This document shows positions 1-9,643 of a stretch of 64,000 nt of DNA, one piece after another. Source of the DNA: Isoptericola chiayiensis (GTDB lineage: Bacteria; Actinomycetota; Actinomycetes; Actinomycetales; Cellulomonadaceae); assembly GCF_013149805.1 (NCBI RefSeq), contig NZ_JABEZT010000002.1, positions 248,001-312,000 of the forward strand, given 5' to 3'. The notes beneath the pieces are model-generated. The model did not search any database. It worked only from the letters and a program-made list of their open reading frames with translations, and was not told the origin of the DNA. The translations under genes and the position numbers were made by a program. The first letter of the stretch is position 1. The number at the start of each line of letters is the position of its first letter.

Positions 1-346
1 CGAGGTGGCCGGGGCCGGGCGCGGGGTCGGCGGGCACGGTGTCGAGGGGTGCGGCGACCAGGGCGTACCCGCCGGTGCCGAGCCCGCGGGCCAGGGCGGA
101 GACGTTCAGGGCCAGCCGGTCGCCGGTGTCGGGGTCGCCGACGAGGTCGGTGTAGGCCAGGGCCCGCACGTCGACGACGTCGGTGCCGGGCAGCGGGGCG
201 TCGAGACGGACCGTCAGCTCGCGGGCTCCCGGATGGTGGTGCCCGCGGCGGGTCACGGTGCCGGTGCGCCAGGTGACGTGCGCCGGCCCGGGTGGCGTGG
301 CGTCGTCGCGGGTGCGCTGTGGTCGGTTCGTCGGCCCTGTCGTCAC
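1..346 (-). CDS. DUF3866 family protein, 5' part only
   Basis: The gene runs leftward off the window edge, so only about 115 N-terminal residues are visible. They contain the DUF3866 signature stretches RALAYTDLVGDPDTGDRL and GLGTGGYALVAAP. The function of the family is unknown; in actinobacteria it commonly sits beside the pafBC genes, as here. GTG at 346 is chosen because the family-like sequence (HVTWRTGTVTRRG) begins about 20 residues later; no clear ribosome binding site precedes it. It is divergent from pafB, with only 35 bases between the two starts, so the promoters must overlap. Confidence 0.75.
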   Translation of the reverse strand, partial: MTTGPTNRPQRTRDDATPPGPAHVTWRTGTVTRRGHHHPGARELTVRLDAPLPGTDVVDVRALAYTDLVGDPDTGDRLALNVSALARGLGTGGYALVAAPLDTVPADPAPGPGHL

Positions 347-367
347 CCGAAGGAGCCTACCGGCGGC

Positions 368-373
368 TACCGT
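368..373 (+). promoter_or_regulatory. Leaderless-type -10 box (TACCGT) of pafB
   Basis: TACCGT lies eight bases before the pafB ATG. This matches the hexamer-to-start spacing seen at many other genes here and implies a transcript that starts at or next to the start codon. Confidence 0.5.
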
Positions 374-381
374 GGTGGCCG

Positions 382-1419
382 ATGAGTGCTGGGAGCGAGT
401 CGGGTCCGGCGACCCGGCCGGACGAACGCCTGCTGAACCTCGTGATCGCGCTGGTGAACACCTCCGCGGCGATGACCAAGCAGCAGGTGCGCGCCAACGT
501 GCACGGCTACGGCGCGGCGGCGTCGACGGACGCGTTCGAGCGGATGTTCGAGCGCGACAAGGACACGCTGCGCGCCCTGGGCGTGCCGATCGTGACGGTG
601 GAGGGCAGCGGCCACAGCGACGAGGTCGGCTACCGCATCGACAACGAGGCGTACGCGCTGGGACCGGTGGACCTGACCCCGGCCGAGCTGGGCGTGGTGG
701 CCCTCGCCGCCCAGCTGTGGTCGGACAAGCTGCTGCGCACCGACATGTCGCGCGCGATGACGAAGCTCGCGGCGGCCGGTGCGGGCGACGCCGCCGAGGA
801 CGTCGTGGCGGGTCTGACGCCGCGGGTGCGGGCGGCGGGCGACGCGTACGGTCCGCTGCTGGAGGCGATCTCCGAACGGCGGGTCGTGACCTTCCGCTAC
901 CGCGCCGCCAGCACCGGGCAGGTGCGCGCCCGACGCGTCGAGCCCTGGCGCATCGCCGCGCGCGGCGGCGGCTGGTACGTCGTGGGGCACGACCTCGACC
1001 GTGACGCGGTGCGGGTGTTCCGCCTGTCCCGCATCGACGGGCGGGTGCGCGTCGGGCCGCACCCCGACGCCTACCGGATCCCCGCGGACGTCGACGTCGA
1101 CGCCGCGCTGGGCGCCCGCGTCGGGGCGGAGCGCACCGCCCGCCTGGCCGTGGCGCCGGAACGGGCCACCGCGCTGCGCGCCCGCGCCGTGAGCGCGCCG
1201 GAACCCGACGCCGGCCCGCCCGTCCCCGCGGGCCGCGACCTCGTCGTCGTCCCGTTCAAGACGTTGACGCCGCTGGCCGACGAGATCGCCGGCCACGGCG
1301 CCGCCGTCGTCGTCCTCGAGCCCGCCGACCTGCGCAGCGAGGTGCTGCGGCGGTTGCGCGCCGCCGCCGCGCTGCCCCGGACCACCGAGGAGGAGGAGCC
1401 TGATGGCCGAACGCGCTGA
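382..1419 (+). CDS. pafB: WYL-domain transcriptional regulator PafB
   Basis: PafB pairs with PafC to activate DNA-damage genes independently of LexA/RecA in actinobacteria (family knowledge). The 345-residue protein has an N-terminal winged-helix region (about 15-90) and a WYL domain (about 155-230) with the segments FRYRAAS, RVEPWRI and GGWYVVGHD. ATG at 382 is preferred to an upstream in-frame start because TACCGT stands eight bases before it. The 3' end overlaps pafC by 17 bases, so the two are co-transcribed and probably translationally coupled. The order pafB-pafC-tatA-tatC-helY is conserved in actinobacteria. Confidence 0.92.
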   Translation: MSAGSESGPATRPDERLLNLVIALVNTSAAMTKQQVRANVHGYGAAASTDAFERMFERDKDTLRALGVPIVTVEGSGHSDEVGYRIDNEAYALGPVDLTPAELGVVALAAQLWSDKLLRTDMSRAMTKLAAAGAGDAAEDVVAGLTPRVRAAGDAYGPLLEAISERRVVTFRYRAASTGQVRARRVEPWRIAARGGGWYVVGHDLDRDAVRVFRLSRIDGRVRVGPHPDAYRIPADVDVDAALGARVGAERTARLAVAPERATALRARAVSAPEPDAGPPVPAGRDLVVVPFKTLTPLADEIAGHGAAVVVLEPADLRSEVLRRLRAAAALPRTTEEEEPDGRTR

Positions 1420-2380
1420 CGACCGCCTCGTACGGCTGCTGGGCATCGTCGCCTACCTCGACGGCGCCGGCCCCGTGCCCGTCGAGGAGCTCGCCCAACG
1501 CTTCGGTGTCACCCCCGCACGCATCCGCGAGGACATCGACGCGCTGTGGGTCAGCGGCACACCCGGCTACATGCCCGACGACCTGATCGACTTCGACGCC
1601 TTCTCCCTGGAGAACGGCATGGTCACGCTCACCCAGTCGCGCGGCCTGACCCGCCCGCTGCGGCTCGGCACCCGCGAGGCCGTCGCGCTCGTCGCCGCGC
1701 TGCGGGCCATGCGCTCCACGCCGGCCGTGCAGGCCGCCCCCGGACGCGCCGACGTCGTCGACTCCGCGCTGGCCAAGCTCACCGCCGCCACCGGCGAGGC
1801 CGCGAGCGCCGTGGACGTGCGCCTGGGTGGGGACGAGGACGCGGCGGCGCTGGGTGCGTTGACGCGGGCGTTGAGCGCGGGGCGGCGGGTGCGGTTGCGG
1901 TACGTGGACGCGGCGGACGTGGTCAGCGTGCGGGACGTGGATCCGTGGCGGCTGCTGACGCAGGACCGGGCGACGTACCTGGTGGCGTGGTGTCACCGGG
2001 CCGGGGGGCGGCGCACGTTCCGGGTGGACCGGATGCTGTCGGTGCAGGTGCTGGACGTGGCGGTGGGTCGGGTGCCGCCGGAGCGGGTGGACGTGGATCC
2101 GGTGGTGCAGGTCGTCTCGGATGCGGGGGAGTCGGCGCCGGTGGCGGTGCTGCGGTTGGCGTCGCCGGCGCGGTGGGTGGCCGAGGAGGTGCCGGTGGAG
2201 CAGGTGACTGATCTGGCGGACGGGTCGTTCGAGGTGCGGTTGCGGGTGACGAACCCGGCGTGGTTGCGGCGTCTGGTGCTGACGAACGCCCCGGACGTGC
2301 TGGGGGTGTGGCCGCCGCAGGTGGCGGCCGAGGTGGTCGAGGCGGCGTCGGCGGCGTTGTCGGCGTACGGCGAGGCCTAG
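1403..2380 (+). CDS. pafC: WYL-domain transcriptional regulator PafC
   Basis: This is the partner of PafB: 325 residues with an N-terminal helix-turn-helix (about 1-75) and a WYL domain (about 145-215; LRYVDAADVVSVRDVDPWRL). GGAGGAG just upstream serves as ribosome binding site inside the end of pafB. Third codon positions switch abruptly from C-ending to G-ending near base 1,820, roughly mid-gene (see findings). Its TAG stop is the first half of the TAGGCT promoter box of the next gene. Confidence 0.92.
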   Translation: MAERADDRLVRLLGIVAYLDGAGPVPVEELAQRFGVTPARIREDIDALWVSGTPGYMPDDLIDFDAFSLENGMVTLTQSRGLTRPLRLGTREAVALVAALRAMRSTPAVQAAPGRADVVDSALAKLTAATGEAASAVDVRLGGDEDAAALGALTRALSAGRRVRLRYVDAADVVSVRDVDPWRLLTQDRATYLVAWCHRAGGRRTFRVDRMLSVQVLDVAVGRVPPERVDVDPVVQVVSDAGESAPVAVLRLASPARWVAEEVPVEQVTDLADGSFEVRLRVTNPAWLRRLVLTNAPDVLGVWPPQVAAEVVEAASAALSAYGEA

Positions 2381-2390
2381 GCTGGGCGCC

Positions 2391-2768
2391 ATGTGGGGTT
2401 GGGTCTGGACGGTGCTGGCGGTCGGTGGCGTGCTGCTGCTGGTGTGGCTGGCGTGGACGGTCGTGCGTGCCGGGTGGGCGCTGCTGCGCGAGGCGGGCCG
2501 TGCGGGCACGGAGCTGTCGCGGGCGGGGGAGCGGGTCTCGGCGGCGGTGGCTGCGGCGGAGGCCGACCGGGTGCCGGTCGAGGCGACGATGTTCGCCGAC
2601 CGGGCGGTGCTGCGGGGCAGGGTGCACGCGCTGCGTCGTGCCCGGGGGGCGCGCCGGGGGGTGCGCCGTGAGCGGCAGGCGCTGGTGTGGCGCACGTGGG
2701 TGTCGAGCACGTGGCTGGAGCGGCGGCGTGCCGCGCGAGCGGTGACGCGACGGGCGGGGAGCGGCTGA
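2391..2768 (+). CDS. Small single-pass membrane protein, unknown function
   Basis: A 125-residue protein with one N-terminal membrane segment (about residues 3-27, VWTVLAVGGVLLLVWLAWTV), followed by an Ala/Arg/Glu-rich, probably helical cytoplasmic tail. The tail ends in a strongly basic region with many RR pairs. No family was recognised. TAGGCT at 2378-2383 lies seven bases before the ATG, indicating a leaderless transcript. It lies between pafC and tatA, but no role in damage response or secretion can be read from the sequence. Confidence 0.7.
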   Translation: MWGWVWTVLAVGGVLLLVWLAWTVVRAGWALLREAGRAGTELSRAGERVSAAVAAAEADRVPVEATMFADRAVLRGRVHALRRARGARRGVRRERQALVWRTWVSSTWLERRRAARAVTRRAGSG

Positions 2769-2893
2769 GTCCGTCGCGGCCCGGGCTGCGGGGCCGGTCG
2801 TCGACCGTGCCGCTGTTCCGTGCCGCGCCGTCGTCTGCCTAGACTGGGGTGGCGTGCAGGCCGCACGCCCGAGCGCCTTGGGAGTTGAATTCC

Positions 2894-3193
2894 GTGGGTA
2901 TCTTCCGAAACCCCGCCGTCCTGATCACGTTGATCCTGCTGGTCGTGCTGCTGTTCGGGGCCAAGCGGCTGCCGGACGTGGCGCGCAGCGTGGGTTCGTC
3001 GCTGAAGATCTTCAAGAAGGAGATCAAGGACCTGGGCGACGACGACTCCGCGTCGACCTCCGAGCGTCCGGCGTCGAACGCGAACGCCGAGCCCAAGGAC
3101 GAGGCGCGGGCCGCGGAGCCGCAGGGAGCCTCCGGGGCGGGTGCGGGCACCGAGTCGCCGCAGTCGGGTCCGGCGGACCCTAAGCACACCTGA
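2894..3193 (+). CDS. tatA: Twin-arginine translocase subunit TatA
   Basis: This is the pore-forming component of the Tat system, which exports folded proteins. The 99 residues show the family plan: a short N-terminus, one membrane helix (about 6-20), the FGAKRLPD hinge, an amphipathic helix ([17 protein letters not shown]) and an acidic, Ser/Ala-rich tail. GTG at 2894 is chosen because MGIFRNP is a normal TatA beginning and GGGAG lies about ten bases upstream. A TAGACT box at 2840-2845 would give a leader of about 40 bases. tatC follows after 10 bases. Confidence 0.92.
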   Translation: MGIFRNPAVLITLILLVVLLFGAKRLPDVARSVGSSLKIFKKEIKDLGDDDSASTSERPASNANAEPKDEARAAEPQGASGAGAGTESPQSGPADPKHT

Positions 3194-3203
3194 GAGGTCG
3201 GCG

Positions 3204-3980
3204 ATGCCGCGTACCCCCCGGGACCCCGAGGGGCGGATGCCGCTGCGCGAGCACCTGGTCGAGATCCGCAAGCGGGTGGTGCGCATCGCGTTGGGCCTGC
3301 TGGTCGGCGCCGTGCTGGGCTGGATCCTGTACGACCCGCTGCTGGACGCGCTCATGCATCCCCTGGAGCAGGCCGCCGAGCGTCGTGACGCGCTGATCGG
3401 CCTCAACTTCGACGGGGTCGCCACCGCGATCGACATGCGGGTCAAGGTCTCGTTGTTCCTCGGGGTGATCGTGTCCAGCCCGTGGTGGCTGTACCAGGTG
3501 TTCGCGTTCGTCAACCCGGGCCTGACCGGCACGGAGCGCCGGTACGTGTACGGGTTCCTGTGCGCGGCGGTGCCGATGTTCCTGGCCGGGGCGTGGCTGG
3601 CCTGGTCGGTGCTGCCCTACGTGGTGGAGGTCCTCAACGACTTCGTGCCCGAGGGGGGCGCGAACCTCGTGGGCGCCCAGATGTACCTGAGCTTCGTGAT
3701 GCGGCTGATCCTGGCGTGCGGGATCGCGTTCCTGGTGCCGGTGTTCATGGTGGTGCTGAACCTGATGGGCACGGTGCGGGCGCGGACGTGGCTGGCGGGG
3801 TGGCGCTGGGCGGTGCTGGTCTCGTTCCTGTTCGCGGCGATCGTGACCCCGACGATGGACGTGCTGAGCATGTTCGGCATCGCGGGGCCGATCTGCGCGC
3901 TGTACTTCGTGGCCACGGGGATCTGCTTCCTGCACGACCGTCGGGTGGACCGGCGGCGCGTGGCCGCTCCCGTCGAATGA
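3204..3980 (+). CDS. tatC: Twin-arginine translocase subunit TatC
   Basis: This is the multispanning Tat receptor that recognises twin-arginine signal peptides. The 258-residue protein contains MPLREHLVEIRKRV, the typical TatC start, followed by six predicted membrane segments. Family-conserved pieces visible are SSPWWLYQVFAFVNPGLT in the first periplasmic region and FGIAGPICALY near the end. The start at 3204 is set by this N-terminus and GAGAGGT upstream. The stop overlaps the next start in ATGA. Confidence 0.94.
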   Translation: MPRTPRDPEGRMPLREHLVEIRKRVVRIALGLLVGAVLGWILYDPLLDALMHPLEQAAERRDALIGLNFDGVATAIDMRVKVSLFLGVIVSSPWWLYQVFAFVNPGLTGTERRYVYGFLCAAVPMFLAGAWLAWSVLPYVVEVLNDFVPEGGANLVGAQMYLSFVMRLILACGIAFLVPVFMVVLNLMGTVRARTWLAGWRWAVLVSFLFAAIVTPTMDVLSMFGIAGPICALYFVATGICFLHDRRVDRRRVAAPVE

Positions 3981-5062
3981 CGCGACCGGCCGCCGACGGG
4001 CCCGGCGGGCCCGGTTCCGGGGGACGTGTCGGGGTGCTGGTCAACCCGGTGGCGGGCGCCGGTCGGGGACGGCGCGTGGGCGCGGTGCTGCGCGAGCGGC
4101 TGTCCGGCGAGGGCCACGACGTCGTGGACGTCTCCGGCGACGACGCGGTCGCCGCGGCCGCCCGGCTGAGCGCCGCGGGCCTGCTCGACGCCCTGGTGGT
4201 GGTCGGCGGGGACGGGATGGTCCACCTCGGGCTGCAGGCGGTGGCCGGCACCAGCACACCGCTGGGGGTGGTGCCGGTCGGCACCGGCAACGACTTCGCG
4301 GCCTGCCTGGGCCTGGTGCGTCGCAGCACGGGCGCCGAGGTCGCCGACGTGTGCGCGGCGCTGGCCGCCGGCAGCGTCCGCCGGGTCGACGCCGTCGAGG
4401 TCCGCACGGGCGGACGCACCCGCTGGGTGGCGGGCGCCGTCTCGGCAGGCCTGGACGCTGCCGTCAACGCCCGCGCCAACGCCATGCGCCGACCGCGGGG
4501 CGCCGCCCGCTACACGCTCGCGGCCCTGGCCGAGATCGCCGCGTTCCGCGCCTGGGCGTACCGGCTGCAGTTCGACGGGGTCGTGGACGACGGCGGACTG
4601 CCGCTGACCGCCGCCGCTGGCGACTCCACCGCGTCGACGGCCCGCTGGGCGGGGCGCGCGGCCGTGGTCACCGCGGCCAACACCGACCGCATCGGCGGCG
4701 GCATCCGCGTGGCACCAGCCGCCGTCGTCGACGACGGGCTGCTCGACGTGCTGGTCGCACCCGTGCTGACCCGCCGCGGCGCGGCCACCATCTTCCCCAG
4801 CATGTTCACCGGCAGGCACGTGCGCCGCCGCGACGTGCACGTGGTGCGCGCCGCCGCCGTGCGGATCACCGCCGGCCCGCACGACCCCGCCAGCGGCGGG
4901 CACCCGCTCGCCCACGGCGACGGCGAACCCCTGGCACCCCTGCCGGTGCAGGTGCGGGCCGTGTCCGGGGCGCTGGGCGTGCTCGTCCCACCGCACACCC
5001 GCGGCCCGTCCGGCGCGCCCGGCGCGCACCTCGGCCCGCCGGGGCCCGGCACCGTAGGCTGA
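3977..5062 (+). CDS. Diacylglycerol kinase family lipid kinase
   Basis: The 361-residue protein has the DAGK catalytic domain: VLVNPVAGAGRGR near residue 20, the nucleotide-binding VVGGDGMVH and the VVPVGTGNDFA loop. Members phosphorylate diacylglycerol or related lipids at the membrane; the exact substrate cannot be told. It overlaps tatC by ATGA and so is translationally coupled to it. This is a position also seen in other actinobacterial tat loci. Its final bases carry the TAGGCT box that drives helY. Confidence 0.88.
   Translation: MTRPAADGPGGPGSGGRVGVLVNPVAGAGRGRRVGAVLRERLSGEGHDVVDVSGDDAVAAAARLSAAGLLDALVVVGGDGMVHLGLQAVAGTSTPLGVVPVGTGNDFAACLGLVRRSTGAEVADVCAALAAGSVRRVDAVEVRTGGRTRWVAGAVSAGLDAAVNARANAMRRPRGAARYTLAALAEIAAFRAWAYRLQFDGVVDDGGLPLTAAAGDSTASTARWAGRAAVVTAANTDRIGGGIRVAPAAVVDDGLLDVLVAPVLTRRGAATIFPSMFTGRHVRRRDVHVVRAAAVRITAGPHDPASGGHPLAHGDGEPLAPLPVQVRAVSGALGVLVPPHTRGPSGAPGAHLGPPGPGTVG
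5055..5060 (+). promoter_or_regulatory. Leaderless-type -10 box (TAGGCT) of helY
   Basis: TAGGCT lies six bases before the helY ATG and overlaps the end of the lipid kinase gene. The helicase can therefore be transcribed separately from the tat operon. Confidence 0.5.
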
Positions 5063-5066
5063 CCGC

Positions 5067-7913
5067 ATGACGGCCGACCTGAGCCCGGCCGAGCGGTACG
5101 CCGCGGCCCGGGCCCGCTCCGCACGTGACCAGGCCGACGCGACCGGCGAGCTCGGCCGGTTCCGGCGCCTGCTGGACTTCGAGCTCGACGACTTCCAGGC
5201 CGACGCCTGCGTCGCCCTGGAGACCGGCCGCGGCGTCCTGGTGGCCGCACCCACCGGAGCCGGCAAGACCGTCGTCGGCGAGTTCGCGGTCCACCTGGCC
5301 CTCGCCCAGGGCGGGAAGACCTTCTACACCACGCCCATCAAGGCCCTGAGCAACCAGAAGTACTCCGACCTGGTGCGCCGCCACGGCGCGCAGTCCGTCG
5401 GCCTGCTCACCGGCGACTCCTCCGTCAACGCCGACGCCCCCGTGGTGGTGATGACCACCGAGGTGCTGCGCAACATGCTCTACTCCGGCTCCACCGCGCT
5501 GGAGGGGCTGGCCTACGTCGTCATGGACGAGGTGCACTACCTCGCCGACCGGTTCCGCGGCCCGGTGTGGGAGGAGGTCATCATCCACCTGCCCGAGCAC
5601 GTCCAGCTCGTGTCGCTGTCCGCGACCGTGTCCAACGCCGAGGAGTTCGGCGACTGGCTGGGCACCGTGCGCGGCGACACCGCCGTCGTCGTCTCCGAGC
5701 GTCGTCCCGTCCCGCTGTGGCAGCACGTCATCACCGCGCCGCCCGAACCCCGCGGCATCCCGCGCCTGTTCGACCTGTACGCCGGGCACGTCGACCCCAC
5801 CGACCCGGGCACCAACCCGCCCATCGACCCCGACCTGGCCCGCCTGTTCCGCACCCACGGACGCACCGGCGGGCCCGGTCCGCGCCGCGGACGCGGCGAC
5901 CGCGGCTACCGGGGACGCGGCGGACACCGACCCGGTGGGCCCCAGCAGCCCACCCGGCGCACCCCGCGCCGGTACGCCGTCGTCGAGGCGCTCGACGCCG
6001 ACGCCCTCCTGCCCGCCATCTACTTCATCTTCTCCCGCGCGGGCTGCGCCGGCGCCGTCGAGCAGTGCCTGCGCGCCGGGCTGCGCCTGACCGACGCCGA
6101 GGAGGAGGCCGAGATCCGCCGCGTCGTCGAGCAGCGCACCATGACCATCCCGCCCGAGGACCTCGACGTGCTCGGGTTCTGGTCCTGGCAGCACGCGCTG
6201 TGCCGCGGCATCGCCGCCCACCACGCCGGCATGCTGCCGGTCTTCAAGGAGACCGTCGAGGAGCTGTTCGCCCGCGGCCTGGTCAAGGTCGTGTTCGCCA
6301 CCGAGACCCTCGCGCTCGGCATCAACATGCCCGCCCGGTCCGTCGTGCTGGAGAAGCTCGTCAAGTTCGACGGCACCGCCCACCAGCCCGTCACGCCGGG
6401 GGAGTACACCCAGCTCACCGGCCGCGCCGGCCGCCGGGGCATCGACGTCGAGGGGCACGCCGTCGTCGTCGACCACGAGGGCCTCGACCCGGTGGCCCTC
6501 GCCGGCCTGGCCTCCCGCCGCCTGTACCCGCTGCGCTCCAGCTTCCGGCCCACCTACAACATGGCCGTCAACCTCGTCGAGCAGGTCGGTGCCGAACGGG
6601 CCCGCGAGGTCCTGGAGACGTCGTTCGCCCAGTTCCAGGCCGACCGCGGCGTCGTCGACCTCGCCAAGCAGGCTCGCGCGCACGCCGAGGCCCTCGAGGG
6701 CTACCGGGGCGCCATGACCTGCTCTCGCGGCGACGTCGAGGCCTACGTGGACTTGCAGCGGGCCATCGGCGACCGGGAGAAGGAGCTGACGCGTGCCGCC
6801 CGCGGCGAGCGCCGCGCCGACGCCGTGGCGTCCCTGGAGAAGCTGCGCCGCGGCGACGTCGTCGAGGTGCCGACCGGGCGGCGGCGCGGGTACGCCGTGG
6901 TGCTAGACCCGGGTCTCGGCGACGGCGGGTTCGACGGCCCGCGCCCGACCGTGCTCACCCAGGAGAAGCAGGTCAAGCGCCTCACCCTCGCGGACACGCC
7001 CGACGGGGTGCGCCGCGTCACGCGGGTGCGCATCGCCAAGAGCTTCAACCCCCGCCGCCCGGACGCGCGCCGCGACCTGGCCGCCAGCATGCGCAACGCC
7101 CTGGGAGCCTTCGCCGACGACGGCGGCCGCGAACCCAGCGCCGCCCGGCGACGCCGCACCGACGCCGCCTCCGACGAACGCCTGGCCGCGCTGCGCACCG
7201 ACCTGCGCGCCCACCCGGTCCACGGCTGCCCCGACCGGGAGGACCACCTGCGCTGGGCGCGCCGCGCGGCCACGCTGCAGCGCGAGCACGACACCCTGGT
7301 GCGCCGCATCGAGGGACGCACCGGTTCCATCGCGCGCACCTTCGACCGCACCTGCGAGGTGCTGCGCGAGCTCGGCTACCTGCGCGAGGACGACGGCGTC
7401 GTCACCGTCTCCGAGCCGGGCCGGCGCCTGGGCCGGCTGTACGCCGAGGACGACCTGCTGCTCGCCGAGTGCCTGCGCCAGGGCGTGTGGGACGAGCTGA
7501 CCGCCGCCGAGCTCGCCGCCGCCGTGTCGACCGTGGTGTACTCGGCACGCCGCGAGGAGTCCGAACCGCTGAGCACCGTCGGGCACGGCACCCGCCTGCC
7601 GGCCGCCCTGCTCGAGACCGAACGCATCTGGTCCGAGGTCACCGCGCTCGAGGCGGCGCACCGCCTCGAGGTCACCGGCCCGCTCGACGGCGGGCTGGTC
7701 GACGCCGTGCACCGGTGGGCCTCGGGACGCAGCCTCGAGACGGTGCTGCGCGGCACGGACGTCGCCGCCGGCGACTTCGTGCGCTGGTGCAAGCAGATCA
7801 TCGACGTCCTCGACCAGCTCGCCGCGGCGGCCCCCGGACCCGAGCTGCGCCGTCGTGCCCGGGCCGCGCAGGACGGGGTGCTGCGCGGCGTGGTGGCCTA
7901 CTCCAGCCTGTAA
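5067..7913 (+). CDS. helY: Ski2/Mtr4-like superfamily 2 RNA helicase HelY
   Basis: A 948-residue helicase with Walker A APTGAGKT at about residues 61-68, a DEVH motif (VVMDEVHYLADRFRGPVWEE), motif III LSATVSNAEEFGDW and motif VI QLTGRAGRRGID. It ends in a DSHCT-type C-terminal domain (about 760-948). An Arg/Gly-rich insert near residues 270-300 is probably disordered. The family unwinds RNA and is placed in RNA processing or decay; the bacterial role is poorly known. It follows the tat genes as in mycobacteria. Confidence 0.92.
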   Translation: MTADLSPAERYAAARARSARDQADATGELGRFRRLLDFELDDFQADACVALETGRGVLVAAPTGAGKTVVGEFAVHLALAQGGKTFYTTPIKALSNQKYSDLVRRHGAQSVGLLTGDSSVNADAPVVVMTTEVLRNMLYSGSTALEGLAYVVMDEVHYLADRFRGPVWEEVIIHLPEHVQLVSLSATVSNAEEFGDWLGTVRGDTAVVVSERRPVPLWQHVITAPPEPRGIPRLFDLYAGHVDPTDPGTNPPIDPDLARLFRTHGRTGGPGPRRGRGDRGYRGRGGHRPGGPQQPTRRTPRRYAVVEALDADALLPAIYFIFSRAGCAGAVEQCLRAGLRLTDAEEEAEIRRVVEQRTMTIPPEDLDVLGFWSWQHALCRGIAAHHAGMLPVFKETVEELFARGLVKVVFATETLALGINMPARSVVLEKLVKFDGTAHQPVTPGEYTQLTGRAGRRGIDVEGHAVVVDHEGLDPVALAGLASRRLYPLRSSFRPTYNMAVNLVEQVGAERAREVLETSFAQFQADRGVVDLAKQARAHAEALEGYRGAMTCSRGDVEAYVDLQRAIGDREKELTRAARGERRADAVASLEKLRRGDVVEVPTGRRRGYAVVLDPGLGDGGFDGPRPTVLTQEKQVKRLTLADTPDGVRRVTRVRIAKSFNPRRPDARRDLAASMRNALGAFADDGGREPSAARRRRTDAASDERLAALRTDLRAHPVHGCPDREDHLRWARRAATLQREHDTLVRRIEGRTGSIARTFDRTCEVLRELGYLREDDGVVTVSEPGRRLGRLYAEDDLLLAECLRQGVWDELTAAELAAAVSTVVYSARREESEPLSTVGHGTRLPAALLETERIWSEVTALEAAHRLEVTGPLDGGLVDAVHRWASGRSLETVLRGTDVAAGDFVRWCKQIIDVLDQLAAAAPGPELRRRARAAQDGVLRGVVAYSSL

Positions 7914-7978
7914 TCGTCGTCGCATCGTGACCCCGGCCGGTGGCGGGCGGGGCGGCCCGGTGCTCTAGGCTCTCGGTC

Positions 7979-9643
7979 GTGACCTCCACCCTGTACCGCA
8001 ACGGAGTCGTCCACACCCCCGCGGACCCGTTCGCCGAGGCGATCCTCGTCGACGACGGGGTCGTGGCCTGGATCGGCGCCGAGGACACCGCCGCCGGGCT
8101 GGCCGCACGCGCCGACCACGTCGTCGACCTCGACGGCGCGCTGGTCACCCCCGGGTTCGTCGACGCGCACGTGCACACCCTCGAGACGGGGCTCGTGGCC
8201 GAGGCGGTGGACCTGTCGGCCCCGGCCGTGACCGACCTGCCCGGCGCCCTGTCGGCCCTGGCGTCCGCGGCCACCGCCCTCGACGCGTCCGACCCGGCCG
8301 GCGGGCAGGTGCTGCTCGCCCACGGCTGGGACGAGCACGCCTGGCCGCAGCGGCGCGCACCGTTCCTCGACGAGCTCGACGCGGCCACCGGGGGACGGCC
8401 CGTGCTGGCGGTGCGCGTCGACGGGCACACCGCCCTGGTGTCCAGCTCGTTCGCGACCCGCACCGGCCTGGACCGCAGCCCGGCCTGGGACGGCAGCGGT
8501 CTCGTGGCCGACGAGGCCTACGGGCAGGCCCGCGCCGCCGCCCACGACCTCGCCCCCGCCCGACGCGACCGCGCCTATCGCACCGCGCTGCGGACCGCGG
8601 CCGCCCGCGGCATCGTCGCCGTGCACGAGATGAGCGCACCCCACCTCGACACCCGGCAGGGGCTGACGCGTCTCGCCGAGCTCACCGCCGACGCCGCCGC
8701 GGGCCTGCCGCACGTGACCGCCTACCGCGCCGAGCTGTGCTCGGGTCCCGACGACGCGCGCACCCTGCTCGACGAGCTGCCGTTCCTGGCGGGCATCGGC
8801 GGGGACCTGACCGTCGACGGCACCCTCGGGTCGCGCACCGCCGCGCTGCGCTCGCCTTACACCCCGCAGCCCGGCGCACGCACGGAGAACCCCGGCAGCG
8901 GCCGGCTCTACCTCGACGCCGACCAGATCGCCGCGCACCTGCTGGCCTGCTCGGCCGCGGGTGTCCAGGGCGCGCTGCACGCCGTCGGCGACCGCGCCAT
9001 GGACGAGCTCACCGCCGCCCTGGAGCTCGCCGCCGCCCAGGCCGACCCCGGCACGCTGCGCAGCGCCCACCACCGGGTCGAGCACGCCCTCATGGTCGAC
9101 GCCGCCGCCCTGGCCTCCCTGCTGCTGTACGGCGTCGGGATGTCCATCCAGCCCGCCTATGACACCACGTGGGGCGGACCCGACGGCATGTACACCGCCC
9201 GCCTCGGCGGGCCGCGGGCCGCGAACCTGTCCCCGTTCGCCGACCTGGCCGGCGCCGGCGTCCCGCTCGCCTTCGGCTCGGACAGCCCCGTGACCCCGCT
9301 GGACCCGTGGCAGGCGGTCCGTGCCGCCGTCGGGCACGCCGACCCCGCCCAGCGCATCAGCGCCCGCGCCGCGTTCCGTGCGCACTCGCGCGGCGGCTGG
9401 CGTCTGGCCGGTCTCGACCACACCGGAGCCGGCGAGCTGCGCGTCGGGGCACCCGCCCACCTGGCCGTGTGGCGCGCCGAGCACCTGGCCGTGCAGTCCG
9501 CCCCCGGACGGCTGTCGCAGTGGAACCCCGAGGCCCGGGCCGGGCAGCCGCTGCTGCCCGAGCTGGGCGACGACGTCCCGGCGCCCGAGTGCGTGCGCAC
9601 CGTGCGCGACGGCGTCGTGCTGTTCGACGCGCTCGACGGATGA
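7979..9643 (+). CDS. Amidohydrolase family protein (YtcJ-like)
   Basis: A 554-residue metal-dependent hydrolase of the amidohydrolase-3 group. It has the metal-binding HxH in GFVDAHVHTLETG near the N-terminus, a second histidine region LHAVGDRAMDE, SAHHRVEHALMVD, and a late aspartate in FGSDSPVTPLDPW. The substrate is unknown; relatives act on amides and formamides. GTG at 7979 is preferred because TAGGCT (7966-7971) sits seven bases upstream. The stop overlaps the lnt start in ATGA. Confidence 0.85.
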   Translation: MTSTLYRNGVVHTPADPFAEAILVDDGVVAWIGAEDTAAGLAARADHVVDLDGALVTPGFVDAHVHTLETGLVAEAVDLSAPAVTDLPGALSALASAATALDASDPAGGQVLLAHGWDEHAWPQRRAPFLDELDAATGGRPVLAVRVDGHTALVSSSFATRTGLDRSPAWDGSGLVADEAYGQARAAAHDLAPARRDRAYRTALRTAAARGIVAVHEMSAPHLDTRQGLTRLAELTADAAAGLPHVTAYRAELCSGPDDARTLLDELPFLAGIGGDLTVDGTLGSRTAALRSPYTPQPGARTENPGSGRLYLDADQIAAHLLACSAAGVQGALHAVGDRAMDELTAALELAAAQADPGTLRSAHHRVEHALMVDAAALASLLLYGVGMSIQPAYDTTWGGPDGMYTARLGGPRAANLSPFADLAGAGVPLAFGSDSPVTPLDPWQAVRAAVGHADPAQRISARAAFRAHSRGGWRLAGLDHTGAGELRVGAPAHLAVWRAEHLAVQSAPGRLSQWNPEARAGQPLLPELGDDVPAPECVRTVRDGVVLFDALDG